Below, piece by piece: positions 27,101 to 59,453 of a DNA stretch of 64,000 bases. Both the position numbers and the translations under genes were made by a program. Numbering within the stretch: the stretch's first letter is position 1; every line of letters starts with the position of its first letter. This DNA is from Engraulis encrasicolus (lineage: Eukaryota > Chordata > Actinopteri > Clupeiformes > Engraulidae). The stretch is from positions 15,153,240 through 15,217,239 of the forward strand of contig NC_085878.1 of assembly GCF_034702125.1 (NCBI RefSeq), in the 5' to 3' direction. The notes under the pieces were generated by a model, which did not search any database, was not told where the DNA came from, and was given only the letters and a program-made list of their open reading frames with translations.

Positions 27101-27623
27101 GACTTGTTTTTCTTTTTTTCAGTTTTTTTCAGTTTTTCTCTTTTTATTTGGCTATTTGATTTATTATTTTTCCCTTTGTACATAGCTGTAAATATTCTCT
27201 CCCAGGACATTTTGCACCCTCCTATTTGTACTTGTCAAATACTTGCGTAGAATGTGGGGTTCCAACAGCAACACAAACCAGAGCGCTCGTGCTGGGTGAT
27301 GTAACAATGTAACTTCTCTCTTTTTTGTACAATGTTAGTTGAATTGTGTACATATTGTTGGAGCAGCTACGGGAGGGGAAGGGAGGGGGGGATTTGTTAA
27401 TGCTATCGTCAGTGCTGTCAAAACGATCCAGTACATTCACCTCTAGCTGTGTTGATTTCCTGCAATTCAAAAAGCGAGAAATTTAAAAAATAAAAATAAA
27501 AATTGTGAAAAAAAATGATAAGTAAAAAAAAAACTGAAAAAAAAAAAAAAAAATGTTATTTTCTACAGTTGCATGTACAGAGAGCGCGAGAACTGCTGTT
27601 GTTCCTAAGAGATTATGTTCGTA

Positions 27624-27629
27624 AATAAA
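27624..27629 (+). terminator. ankrd11: distal poly(A) signal of ankrd11
   Basis: An AATAAA hexamer is followed within 30 nt by a TG/CT-rich stretch (tgctccttgcctctgtgg). Transposon sequence begins about 80 nt further on, consistent with this marking the true gene end. Confidence 0.5.
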
Positions 27630-27704
27630 TTTTTGAAATATGCTCCTTGCCTCTGTGGTTAATTACATTACTCAGGTATCGACATACAGAGAATGTGTAC
27701 ACAC

Positions 27705-28700
27705 ATACAAGACACAGAACTGCTCATAAGTTTACATTCCCCAGGAGAATGTTACATTTTGTCACCATTATTTTCAGAGAATATTAATGATAAAAAAATA
27801 AATTTTCTATTGCTTATGGTTATTGTTTGAAAGAAGCCATTTATTGTCAAACAACTGTGTTTGAATAATAATAACAGAAACTATCCAAATAAGCTTGATC
27901 AGAAATTTGCATACCCTTGTGATTTGGGCTGGTAACATGCATACAACTTGACACAGATGAGTCTGAATGGTCATTGTAGATAAACATCTCTTGATTTGTT
28001 TGGGTATAAATTGATAGTGAGTTGCTGGACTCCTTAGAGAAACTTGCATCTCAGTTTTCATGTTCTAATCTAAGCCATGAAGATAGCAAAATATTTGTCA
28101 AAGGCATATTTGGGGACAGATACTTCAAACTTTATGAAATAGGACAGGGACGGAAGAGAGTAAAACTGGAAAAAATGTTTACTAGGAAAAGAACTACCAT
28201 AAAATAATTTCAGGTGAAAATGTACCTTTTTTACGCAATTCAGTAGAGCAAGGAGGTACTTCAGGAAAATGGTTCTTGAATGGCCATCTCATTCTCCTGA
28301 CCTCAGCATCATTGAGCGACTCATAGGAGACCTCAAATGTGAGGTTCCAGCAAGACACCTAAAGTCATTCTGCCAGGAGGAATTTGCAGTTTTACAATCT
28401 GAGAAAATTAAGAATGTTGTTCACAACTACCACATGAATTTCAAGCAGTCAATTGATGTTAAAGAGAGCAGTGAGCCACATAAAATACTAGGGTATGTAA
28501 ACTTTTGATCAGGTGTCTGTTGTGTTGTTTGTGGTTAAATTTTTTAAAGACTGAGCACAGGTGATTACATATGAATGTCTTCAGCCAGTCACTCGCAATG
28601 AGTGGGATAAAAAAATTTGAATTATAATTCACATTCCCAGGGAAATCACTATTGCATACACCCTGCTGGGCCAGTGTATGTGCACTTATGAGTGGTCTAC
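27705..28700 (+). mobile_element. decayed Tc1/mariner-like element
   Basis: gctcataagtttacattcc near 27722 is mirrored by cacttatgag near 28683-28692, giving imperfect terminal repeats about 980 bp apart. Inside, 28269-28506 (+) encodes VLEWPSHSPDLSIIERLIGD, the degenerate form of the DDE-transposase C-terminal motif (WPSQSPDLNPIEHLW type). A short frame at 28022-28207 may be an N-terminal remnant. The catalytic core is missing, so it is inactive. Boundaries are approximate. Confidence 0.75.
28269..28508 (+). pseudogene. Tc1-like transposase fragment
   Basis: 79 codons covering the third DDE acidic motif region (SPDLSIIERL; the Glu is present) and a C-terminal tail ending GYVNF. The N-terminal DNA-binding domain and the first two catalytic Asp residues are absent from this frame. 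Confidence 0.75.
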
Positions 28701-29370
28701 TGAGTAAAATTGTATATAGACCATTTAATTACTTGTAAATCCCAACGCTTAATCTGTATTACTTTATAGAGTGCATCAGAGATGCCATATTTATTTCCTT
28801 GCCCTTATGTCTTGCATCACCTAAGGCAATAATCATCTGAATGAAGATGATAAAGATTATACCGCCCATATTTTAGGACATCCTCTGAGATGATACAGTA
28901 CACAAATGTAGAGTCAGAATTTTTTTTTTAGCAGTATTGTTTTACATGACTGTCTAGTCCTCTACACCTGCCATGTAGATAATATTCCACAAGGGGGCAG
29001 CAAATCAAAACAGTTTAGCTTTCTCAATCAACATGCACAGGTAGAACAGCAAGGCTGAAATTTTTGAATAATACACTTTTTAAATATCAGCAATTCAGGT
29101 CATATACTATGCCTTTACAAGATGGCTATGCAGTGGGCCTATAGAATGAATTCACAAACTCTTGCAAGTCTGTTATGAAAGCCTAACACAGCAGCACAAC
29201 CAGATGCTGGCAATGGCATATCCCTTCACTGGTCCTAGCTTACAGTAGGTCTCTGTCTGTACAGGAATATGGTAATGCAGTTCATTTTCACAAATTTTGC
29301 ACTATCAAGGTATGCACCATTTCCCACACTTGCTAGAATATCATTTGATCATTCATAGATCCTGCAAATA
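28701..29370. other. intergenic spacer, nothing recognised
   Basis: About 670 bp of AT-rich sequence between two transposons with no open frame, repeat or RNA signal that could be supported. Confidence 0.6.
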
Positions 29371-29965
29371 CACTGTTCAAAAACAATAAAGGGAACTCCA
29401 AAACAATACATCCTAGATGAAGTGTGCAGTGAGTTGGAATATATTAGAATAGACCAGAATATATTTTCTTGTCATGCCAGGATGAAAATTGCCTTTGAAC
29501 AAAGTAACATGGCAAAAAAAATCAAAAGTAAAATTAAATTCTGACCTATATTTACTTTGTTGTTATTTCTAGTCTACTTTACTCTTCATTATGTTTTCAA
29601 ATTATTATCCCATAGGGTCCATGTATGGACTCCTACTCATAATATGTGGAATTTCAAAATACTGGCAAACCCATTCACAGGACGAGTCAAACAGAGTATC
29701 ACGGTAGCGATAGCAGTGTGCACGGTTTGTGGGAGGAGTAATTAATCAGTGCTCTCCCCAAACCTCCTCCATAACTGTGGCAACCTGCATGGTACCATCC
29801 GACTGCACTGCCCCCTTGCACAGGTGAGACATACATGCAACTTTGTTGTGTGCAATGAGCACTGTGTGCTATGGCGTGCTGTCTCACAATGACAATGGGA
29901 GTTTCCCAGGCCTGCTTTCAAGCACTGCTGTCGTGCGTATGTCGCATCCTGTGAGGCCTGACATT

Positions 29966-30260
29966 GGGTGCATCCCAATATGTGTCCTTGCCTCCTCCAC
30001 TTGTGCTTGTCTCCTCGTCCCGCCTCCTGGCCCCTCCTCCGTGGAGAAAACGATAAAGTTTCCCAGCTGTCAGCCTCGCCACAACAACTTTTGAGGGACT
30101 GTTTTTCATTCACCATCCCAATTGCAAATGAGAAAAAGACTTTACAGTTGAGCTTTTGCAAGATATTGAAATATAATGCTGTTGTCAGTGATGTCATCAT
30201 GACGAGAAGCAAGTGGAGGAGGCAAGTGGAGGAGGCAAGGTCAAATATTGAGATGCACCC
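29966..30260. mobile_element. 295-bp MITE nested inside the Tc1 transposase remnant
   Basis: The ends GGGTGCATCCCAATA and TATTGAGATGCACCC are inverted repeats, with sub-terminal ccttgcctcctccacttg mirrored by caagtggaggaggcaagg. ATT directly flanks both ends (29963-29965 and 30261-30263), a 3-bp target duplication. Removing the element and one ATT restores the continuous FLLMHDN-VRPH motif of the host transposase. The 3-bp duplication suggests a Harbinger-like mover, but that is inference. Confidence 0.85.
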
Positions 30261-30782
30261 ATTGTCATGCATGAGAAGGAAGCCAGGGCCCACTGCGCCT
30301 GCAAGGGATCTGAGGATGCTCCCAGGATCTGGATCTGAGCATCTCAGCCTAACGCCAGTCAAGGTACCTCTGGCTGTAGCACAAAGAAATTCCTCCACAA
30401 AGCATTGACGCAGCTCCAAAAAGATCATGATCAGTGATGTTGCAGGCAGCATGATTGTCTGTGGTGTCTCCAGAACTGTCACATCGTTCATATGTGCTTA
30501 TGAACCTGCTCTCATCTGCAGGGCCGCTGACAGCTTCGACTAGGCCCGAAACAAAGTCATCTGAAAGGGGCTCCCACCTAATACGATATAATGAGAACCC
30601 AACTCTGTCCCAATTCTATCATTGGAAGGTTCACTCAAAAACATTTGATTTTTAAGTCTACTCTAATGACTGATGATTGAAGAATTTCAGGATTGTCATT
30701 TACAGGCCTGTTGATTTAGATGTAGGGGACTCAGAAAACAATATTTTGAGAAGTGTGGTGGTAATGGCCCAGGCATTTCTGG

Positions 30783-31330
30783 CAGGGGTGGAAAGTAACT
30801 AATTACTTTTACTCAAGTATTGTACTTGAGTAGCTTTTATGAATACTTTGTACTTTTTAAGTAATTTTTTAAATTAATAATTTTACTTGTACTTGAGTAC
30901 ATTTTGACCCAAGTACTTTACTCAATTACACTGGAACCTGACCTGAGTACTGAGTAAAAAAAAAATGACTGAGCGACAAAATGCCATGCACAATAATGCC
31001 ACAATCCGCCGGAAATGAAAGATTGTGCAGGATGGCACACAGCATTTCCACTATTTTACTATCTTGTATCAATGTATTGGATGATGGCTGGTGCCAAGCA
31101 AGAGATAGAGGTAATGGAGAACGATATTCAAGAAAAATAAACATGACATTCTCAAGAGGAAAGCTAATTAAAATTAACTAAGTAACTTTTACTCAAATTA
31201 CATTTTAAGTGAAGTACTTTTTACTTTTACTTGAGTAGATTATTAGATAGGTACTTTTACTTGTACTTGAGTAGAATTTAGGCAAAGTAAAGATACTTTT
31301 ACTTGAGTACACATTTTCTTTCCACCTCTG
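30783..31330. mobile_element. 548-bp hAT MITE
   Basis: The ends CAGGGGTGGAAAGTAAC and (right) CTTTCCACCTCTG are inverted repeats, with repeated acttttacttgagta motifs inside. It is flanked by a perfect 8-bp duplication ATTTCTGG (30775-30782 and 31331-31338), diagnostic of hAT transposition. No transposase. Confidence 0.92.
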
Positions 31331-31400
31331 ATTTCTGGCATAGGCAATTGACATGGAGTTGCTCTGTATTTTCTTGCTCCCTTTATTTTATTGAGCAGTG

Positions 31401-31793
31401 TAGTGGAAAGTAGGCTACAGTGGCAAACGTGCAAACAGTTAACCTGGCTGTCACACAAACGTGTGGCCTAGCTCAAAATAGAATCTTGCACACCTGCCAT
31501 TATTCCCGTAGGAACTTAATGGTCAGTAAATGACAGACAGGCACGTTGCTGGTGACACCTTCTTCATAATTAAAATTATGTTCACTGTTATAAGTAGCCT
31601 ACCTGTGAAGCACGGTCGCTTCATAAGTGAATCTAGTTCTTTGAAAAGACTCCACAGTTCTTGACTTGCCACCAGCTGACTTGTGAGATCCTCCCACTTC
31701 GACACAGCCAGCTGAGCTTCCTCCGATCACAGTAGTACTAAACTCGCGCTTCACCGCCTATCGCTTTAACACCAGTGTGGTGGGCGCCAGACC
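31401..31793 (+). other. slc22a31: slc22a31 upstream region
   Basis: About 390 bp between the Tc1-like element and the slc22a31 start codon; it must hold the 5'UTR and probably the core promoter. No TATA box or other motif could be assigned with confidence. The transposon ends only about 390 bp upstream of the ATG. Confidence 0.45.
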
Positions 31794-53200
<21,407 letters not shown>

Positions 53201-54669
53201 CGTGTTTTGACTGTGCATGACTCTTCAAAAACGAACACACACACACCTGCCAAGACATTCTCCTCATGGGGAATGAACTGTGGTGTAACAATATGACTGC
53301 TGCAGTTGCATCGACACATAACTCCGTTGCAAGCAACGAGTAGGCGGACATGCGTGAAACTGGATATATATATATTTTTGTATGATTTTGTGACTTTTTG
53401 TGTAATTATATTTAAATTTGTTTTTCAGACTATAAGGACTGATACGTCACTGTTTGGTATAGCCGGAAAGCTGTATGTCATTTTCTCATGTGTTCTCATA
53501 TGCCGTGGAGAAATACTTTCTCTCTGACTAATACCTCTCTGCTGGTCCATTCGTCTATCCTGCACACAAGGCACTCTGTTTCTCCTTCTCTCCTCTCCTC
53601 CCCTCTCCTCATGTTCCCTTCCTTCCTCTGAGCCTGTTGCAGAACTATTCAGGGTTTTTCAGCCTCCACCACCACGGTCACTTGAGTCCAATTCCTTGTC
53701 CATTTATTACGACCGCAAAATCTCATGCTTCCCATTAAGATGGCGAGTCTTGTGACCCGGGGTGGGCAGGCGTGTGCATGTGCTGCTTGCTCCCTGATCT
53801 AATATCTCCACCTCCTCGTCTGTCTCCACTGGCTTGCCTCTGCCTGCTGAAGGGTGCTCTCTCTCCCTCCTCATCCACTCACAGACACACTTCAACCCTT
53901 CAAGATGGGTTGGGGTTGGGTGGAAGAAGTCACAGGGCAAAAAGCACTCAATGACGCATGGATTGGTCAGCTGGACGTGACTGGGAAAAAAGTGCCATGG
54001 GGTTCCGCATCAGCCTTTCTTAATGTTTTCTGAATGTTGTCTTTGATTCGTTATTTCTTGTCAAGTGATTGAACATGACATGACTGTGACAAGCAGTTTC
54101 GTGTGTGTGAGAGGCTGCTCCTTTTTGGGCCTTTTTGATTAAGTGAAACATTAGTTTGGAGCCAGACCCACAGATAAGTTTCCCAAGCGCTTCATCAGTC
54201 CTTAAGATGTATGTATTATAGATCAGCTGAAGGGGAATGTGTTTGGCCAAAAACAACAATAATACCAAAGTAGCCTGTATGCCTGGTATCGGAATAACCT
54301 ACTGTGAAAGGCATGCAGTCTAGTAGTAAATAGTCTATCATTTTTATACTTTACTGTTTTATAAGTGCATTTTCTTGCATACGTTATACATACCCACATA
54401 AGATGTGTAGGGTCCGAAACTATTTCACAACTGTGAAAGCTGATGCTGGCGATAGCAAGGATAATATTACAAATAGCAATAATTATGTCAACACTCAGGT
54501 GTCCTACAAAATGTTCAATGTATTGTTTGTGAAAAGCCATCATATTTGACCCTCATCCGCTTTTATTTCTTTCAGTTTTATTTTTTTATACCCTCTATAA
54601 AAGATTTCTTCACGTTCTTGGTTGTGGACGGCGGCAAAGTTGTATCTTTTTTGTATATATATATATTTT
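53201..54669 (+). other. slc22a31: slc22a31 3'UTR and downstream flank
   Basis: About 1.5 kb after the stop with no open frame of note. No AATAAA in good context was found close to the stop; the first clear one (54888-54893) lies beyond a SINE, so the true 3' end is uncertain. Confidence 0.4.
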
Positions 54670-54845
54670 TTTAGGGGCTTTTATGCCTTTATTTGACAGG
54701 ACAGTCGAAGATGGTGACCGGAAGCAAATGGGACAGAGAGACAGGGGAGGATCGGGAAAGGACTCAAACCAGGGTCCCTGTGGGTGGGCATGCAAGCCCA
54801 AATGTGGGGGGCTTAGCGCGCTGTGCCACAGCATCCCAATGATGC
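54670..54845 (-). mobile_element. tRNA-derived SINE, minus orientation
   Basis: Starts ttaggggcttttatgccttt (reversed tail). It continues through gacagtcgaagatggtgacc and agagagacaggggaggatcg to actcaaaccagggtccctgt (reversed B box) and cttagcgcgctgtgccacag (reversed A box). This is a common fish SINE plan. Confidence 0.75.
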
Positions 54846-55234
54846 CCAAGGGTGGTATGGGTAACACTAGGGGAACGTTATAAATGAAATAAAATCAAAT
54901 GTATGGAGGATAGTCACATTGGGGTAGAGAAAGAGATATAGTGAGGTATGCAAGACACATACTGTAGGTGGAGAAATTCCCTTGGAGTACCAGTTATATT
55001 GTAATGTCCTCTACTGGCCACCAGATGGCTGTCTTTCTCAGTATTTATAACGCCACGCTGATAAAGCAGCACATGAGTGGTGAGCCAAGAGAAACTTTTG
55101 CCTGTTCTCCAGGGACACTGCATTTTTTTCATAAGCAAGTAGTAGGCCCTACATTAACAGTGAGATGCCGGTGAAAAATCACCAACTTGAAGTTCTGAAA
55201 CGTGATAACATTTTACTTTGTATTGTCCTCTACT
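54846..55234. other. convergent intergenic spacer
   Basis: About 390 bp with no recognised feature beyond an AATAAA at 54888-54893. Confidence 0.5.
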
Positions 55235-55733
55235 CAGAGGTGTCAAAAGTAAAAAACAGAAACACAATTTCCTTCCAACACAAGTAACTTATCTGAGTAA
55301 CCAGTAGACCTGTGAACTTGTCTTACAATCAGCTAACTCTGTACTGGTTGGATCACGTTTGTGGTGGGTCCTTGTTAGGTTTTCAGTGTTTTTCAGTAAT
55401 AACACAGTCTATCCATCTCATTAGGTACAATGGAGTAAATGGTGTAACAGCTATGTAATGCCACGTGCTAGGGTTGTAATTACACCACAAAAGTACTTTT
55501 ACTTTTACTTTTGACACCTCCATTTAACAGGATCACACCGCACTCTCGATTAAAAGGTGCCAAACATAAACAAAAACTGTGTAAAATTGAAAGAATATAG
55601 TATAATAATAGGCCAAGCTTTCGCCCTGAGGAAGGTCAGTAGACCGAAAGCTTGGCCTATTATTAAAAAGAACACAAAGGGGATTTAAGTGTGCAGACAT
55701 TTTTCTTTCAATTTTACACTTTTGACACCTCTG
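55235..55733. mobile_element. 499-bp hAT MITE
   Basis: The ends CAGAGGTGTCAAAAGTAA and (right) CTTTTGACACCTCTG are inverted repeats. It is flanked by a perfect 8-bp duplication CCTCTACT (55227-55234, 55734-55741). A second copy of the right end (ttttgacacctc) lies inside at about 55509-55520. It also contains a hairpin, aataataggccaagctttcg with cgaaagcttggcctattatt (about 55600-55663). Confidence 0.9.
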
Positions 55734-55741
55734 CCTCTACT

Positions 55742-56965
55742 ATAAAAGGGCGCCAAAGCAACACCTCATAGCAACACCACTTATTTTAAAATAAAAGGGA
55801 CCGCCTCATGTTGTCAACTGCATGTCATCATAGTTTTAAGGGACAAAAACAAACAGGAAATCAGAGTGCTTCTGGGTCTTCGCCTTCTTTCCTTGGTACT
55901 CATGCAGTGTAGGGGCTCTAAAACTTAGGGTTGCCACCTCTGACAAAAATCCTGGACATTTCAAACTCAATCAACCTTTTTGCTTGTATGCAATATCCTT
56001 CATGCATTGTTCAGGAAAGCAGGTCATTAAAATCTTGGACAATCAGGAAAAAACTGGACCGGTGGAAACAGTACTCAAACTTGGTCCAGGTAGAGAAGAT
56101 CTCAATAGGCTGCAATACGCCCTGAAGACCTGAAGAAGACCATAAGGGCTGAAACGCATAAACAGTGTAGCCAAATAAAAAGCAAAAAAAATTAACCTTT
56201 AGTGCCTCAGATTTTCTCTACCTGAACCATAGTTTGAAGGGATTAATTTGGTGGTCCACTCAATAGGTCATTTGAATGTAGATAAGAGTACATGATGAGG
56301 ACATGTTGGAGAGAGCTGGATATACTGTAGGCTACGTTCCTAAACCGCCATGATGCACTTCATTCCCGGACATCATATTACATAATGCACAGTGACAGAG
56401 TGGATTTTTCAGTAAGACACTTGAGAGGTTCATTAGAACTGGCTGGGAAAGGGTTGAGGATATGCAAACCTGCATTCCTTACACACCTATTTCTTCCTGT
56501 TGTTTGCCACATGATATAGGCTAAATAGCCAACCGTTTTGCCACAGGCCCTTTGGCAGTTGGTGATTACCTGGGTAATATAACACTGCCTCCTGTGTGAT
56601 GTGATGCGGCCTTCAGGTTTGTTTGAGCAAAAGAATGAGGCTGAGAAGACCTATGTCGTAACAAGATGTTATGTGTCTTGCTATCCAGTCCAATTTGTCA
56701 CTCAGGTAGGCTATTACTGTACTTCCAGTAAACATCACACAGTAGCCTGGCAGTTGTAAAAGGAAATCAGGGGTTGCGTGTGAGTAAACATGTCTCGGCA
56801 TGAATCCCACCATTTGGTTTGAATTGTGATACGTACAATGCACTCCGTATAATTTCTTTTTTTATATTATACAGTATTTGTGGAATAGGAAAATGAATAT
56901 TCAAAGAAAACACCAAATGCTAATTTCTGGAGCAAACAAATTTTTCCAAGCACTTTATCAGGTTA
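55742..56965. other. convergent intergenic spacer
   Basis: About 1.2 kb without genes. At 56080-56230 gtagagaagat and attttctctac form imperfect inverted repeats around gaagaagaccataagggctg, a motif of a repeat family seen in fish genomes but not identified here. Confidence 0.45.
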
Positions 56966-57214
56966 TCTCATATGTTTGGCCTTTTTTGCCTTATTTAAGG
57001 CAGTTTGAGAGAAGAGAGGAAAGTAGTGAGAGAAAGCGATGGAGCAGAGTTGGGAAATGACCCAGCCAGGCCAGAAACTTCCAGATTCAAGTGTAATCAA
57101 GAATGTCTGTATTTCCACACTTTCATCGTTTTCATTGGTTTCTGGCCTGGCTGGGTCATTTCCCAACCCTGCTCCATCGCTTTCTAAATAAGGCAAAAAA
57201 GGCCAAACATATGA
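56966..57214. repeat. inverted duplication of SINE-derived sequence
   Basis: The left arm atctcatatgtttggccttt with gcgatggagcagagttggga and atgacccagccaggccagaa reappears in reverse complement at about 57138-57214. The left arm has an extra stretch (about 57000-57030) that the right lacks. The arms flank cttccagattcaagtgtaat, which itself recurs as a direct repeat at about 57244. Confidence 0.75.
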
Positions 57215-57441
57215 GATTGCACACATACACTTGAATCTTGAAACTTCAAGATTCAAGTGTAATCAATAATTACTGTATTTCCACACTTTCATCGTTTTCA
57301 AGTGTATGTGTGCAATGTCAGACCTCAAATCTGGTGAGTGCTTGTGATAGAAATACAATTTCACATACCGGTGAGTCATTGATTCTGCCTGGAACTGAGA
57401 GCTGCACAAAGCATTGCAATGAACGGCCATGTACTGCTCTG

Positions 57442-57447
57442 TTTATT
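57442..57447 (-). terminator. dpep1: possible poly(A) signal of dpep1
   Basis: TTTATT on the + strand reads AATAAA on the gene strand, about 460 nt after the stop codon. It is the best-placed candidate seen; no transcript evidence is available. Confidence 0.35.
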
Positions 57448-57710
57448 TTCAAATGAATAAGGAAATTATTTTTTGCTGATCTTGAGATGGCTTCAAACGA
57501 TTCGAGAAGAATGTAAAATGCCAGAATTCATCGAGCAGGTGAGTTCTTGGTCTGCAATAGCACATTACTCCAAATATCAAAATCATGGAAAGCCCCATCA
57601 CCACAGTCAAGAGCTCACTATCCTCACGTCCTCCTCAGAGCCATGTGCCAGAGGGTCGGACGAAGACTGTAGGTCCTCAGAGCAGCCACAGGGGGCGAGA
57701 CATTCTTTGG

Positions 57711-57898
57711 CTACGTTTACATGATGTTTTTAATTCCGAATTAATAATTCCGAATTCCGAAATAGTTCCGTTGAATTTACTTCGATCTTTCATTTAATTC
57801 CAAATTGTGACGTGTTTACATGACGTTTTCAAAACGGAATTAAACTTAATTCTGAATTAAAGTGAGCTAATTCTGAATTTAATGTCTCGTGTAACAAG
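57711..57898. mobile_element. MITE fragment next to the dpep1 stop codon
   Basis: ttggctacgtttacatgatg at the left, a second gtgtttacatgacg inside and many (a)attc(c/t)gaatt motifs throughout are typical of a short AT-rich fish MITE. The right end is not clear. It lies immediately downstream of dpep1 and so probably within its 3'UTR. Confidence 0.5.
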
Positions 57899-57909
57899 GC
57901 AATTGTGGC

Positions 57910-58089
57910 TTATCCCAGGTGGGCAGCAATCAGCAGGGGGATGAGCAGAGCCAAGGGGCTGTGGCTGGCACTGATGCCAGCATGGCCTGTAATTGTGGGG
58001 TAGCCATCGTTGGTCCTACAAGTGTTCTCCACTTCCTCAAGGGGAATGGGCAGGTCATCTGGCAGGGTTGCCTTCATACTGTCGCGCAC
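57910..58089 (-). CDS. dpep1: dpep1 last exon with GPI-anchor signal
   Basis: 180 nt, 59 codons plus TAA. Encodes [20 protein letters not shown], with the Cys conserved in the family, then a small-residue region (GISASHS) and a C-terminal hydrophobic stretch [15 protein letters not shown], as expected of GPI attachment. The acceptor is accacacag. It is recognisable only after splicing phase is taken into account. Confidence 0.9.
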   Translation of the reverse strand: MRDSMKATLPDDLPIPLEEVENTCRTNDGYPTITGHAGISASHSPLALLIPLLIAAHLG

Positions 58090-58586
58090 CTGTGTGGTTG
58101 GAAAAAAGTCAGCTGTTTATGATCCAGACAGTTCTCAATAAAACAGACACAAAGGTGCTATTGAGATAATGCCTTGATAAAGAGTCAGATAACATCATGT
58201 TCTGGATCCTTTTACAATAGTGCAATGGCTGTAAACAAGCATAGTTTGGATAGTCACGAGGAATCCATTTCTTTGTGACTCCATTGTTGTGGCATTTAAT
58301 CTTCGGATCAGGTGTAATCTTCAATCAACGGGCTGTGCCAGCGTCATGCAACTCCAGAGAAATTCTGTGTGTTGTGTGACTAAACTTCGTGTTGTGTGAC
58401 TAAACTAGACTATACTTCGTTGGAAGTATACAAGAGAGAGAGAGAGAGAGGGAGAGGGAGAGGGAGAGAGAGAGAGAGGGAGAGGGAGAGGGAGAGAGAG
58501 AGGAAGGGAAAGAGAGAGTGAGTGAGAATAATGTTCAAGAATGTCTGTTCAAGAATGAGTCAGAGCGTGGAGTGAAGTGTGTGTGC

Positions 58587-58649
<63 letters not shown>

Positions 58650-59362
58650 TGTAAATAATTGTAAGTCTCATTTTCTTTAGCATATCTCAGTTTTTTTGTC
58701 TGTTATGCTTTGGCAACACAGCACCGTATGTGGTCATGCCAATAAAGCTTTTTTTTTGTTAAAATTTAATTTGAAAGTTGATAGCGAGAGAGACAAGAGA
58801 CAGAGAGAGTGCCGATGTGTCTGAGTATTATCTCACCTCCTCCACCTTCCTGAAGACCCTCAGGAGGTTTCCTCCCAGCGCTGCCTTGATGTCCTCATCA
58901 CTCCAGTTCCTCCTCAGGAGCTCCTCCACCAGAGCTGGGTACTTAGACACATCCTCCAGCCCCACAGGCACCCTGTAACACATCACACACACGCACGCAT
59001 GCACACACACCCACACACACGCACACACGCACATTCACACACATACACACACCTTCAAGTTGGAATGTTTGTTTAAATTCTGACACATGGTTATTCATCC
59101 GCTTACGCTCTGATCTGACCTCAGATCAGCTTCCTGTACAGTCAAAAGGACCTGTCCTGAAATAGAAGGGTGAACAATGCATCTGATTTTTTTTCTTTTA
59201 GGCAGGCAGACAGTCACAACCAGAGGGCCCCAAGTCCATCTTTACCTAGGGCCCCCAAGTACTGTGAACTAGCCCCATGGGTATAAGCCTAATGCCAAAT
59301 GTACACATCTATTTGCACTGTCATAAATCTACAGTACAGTTAGTAATCTCTGGCTCTGATTA

Positions 59363-59453
<91 letters not shown>

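Larger units (their letters stand above)
22658..27645 (+). other. ankrd11: ankrd11 3'UTR (short and extended forms)
   Basis: From the TGA to the distal poly(A) signal there is no credible coding sequence and no recognisable transposon, although both flanks are full of them. The stretch is AT-rich with T-runs, A-runs and a (GCGT)n array at about 25474-25515. Two clusters of AATAAA, near 24.14-24.19 kb and at 27.62 kb, suggest a short (about 1.5 kb) and a long (about 5 kb) 3'UTR. The extent is inference; no transcript data are available. Confidence 0.6.
29371..31400 (-). mobile_element. Tc1/mariner-like element with two nested MITEs
   Basis: The left end CACTGTTCAAAAACAATAAA at 29371 is mirrored at the right end (tttattttattgagcagtg, to 31400), and TA flanks both ends (29369-29370, 31401-31402). 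This is the terminal repeat type of a widespread fish Tc1 group. On the minus strand, decayed transposase sequence reads SLAGAVGPGFLLMHDN then NVRPHRMR, the family's usual FLLMHDNARPHVAR motif, split by the 295-bp insert at 29966-30260. A second insert lies at 30783-31330. Removing both leaves about 1.18 kb, close to the normal length of such elements. Confidence 0.85.
58090..58836 (-). other. dpep1: dpep1 last intron
   Basis: 747 bp with two (GA)n arrays (58433-58515 and 58589-58647) and a short direct duplication gtgttgtgtgactaaact at about 58369-58407. Confidence 0.7.

Noticed and set aside
29742..30491. 249-codon minus-strand frame as a gene
   Set aside because: It is a chimera of a decayed Tc1 transposase (SLAGAVGPGFLLMHDN) and the nested 295-bp MITE.
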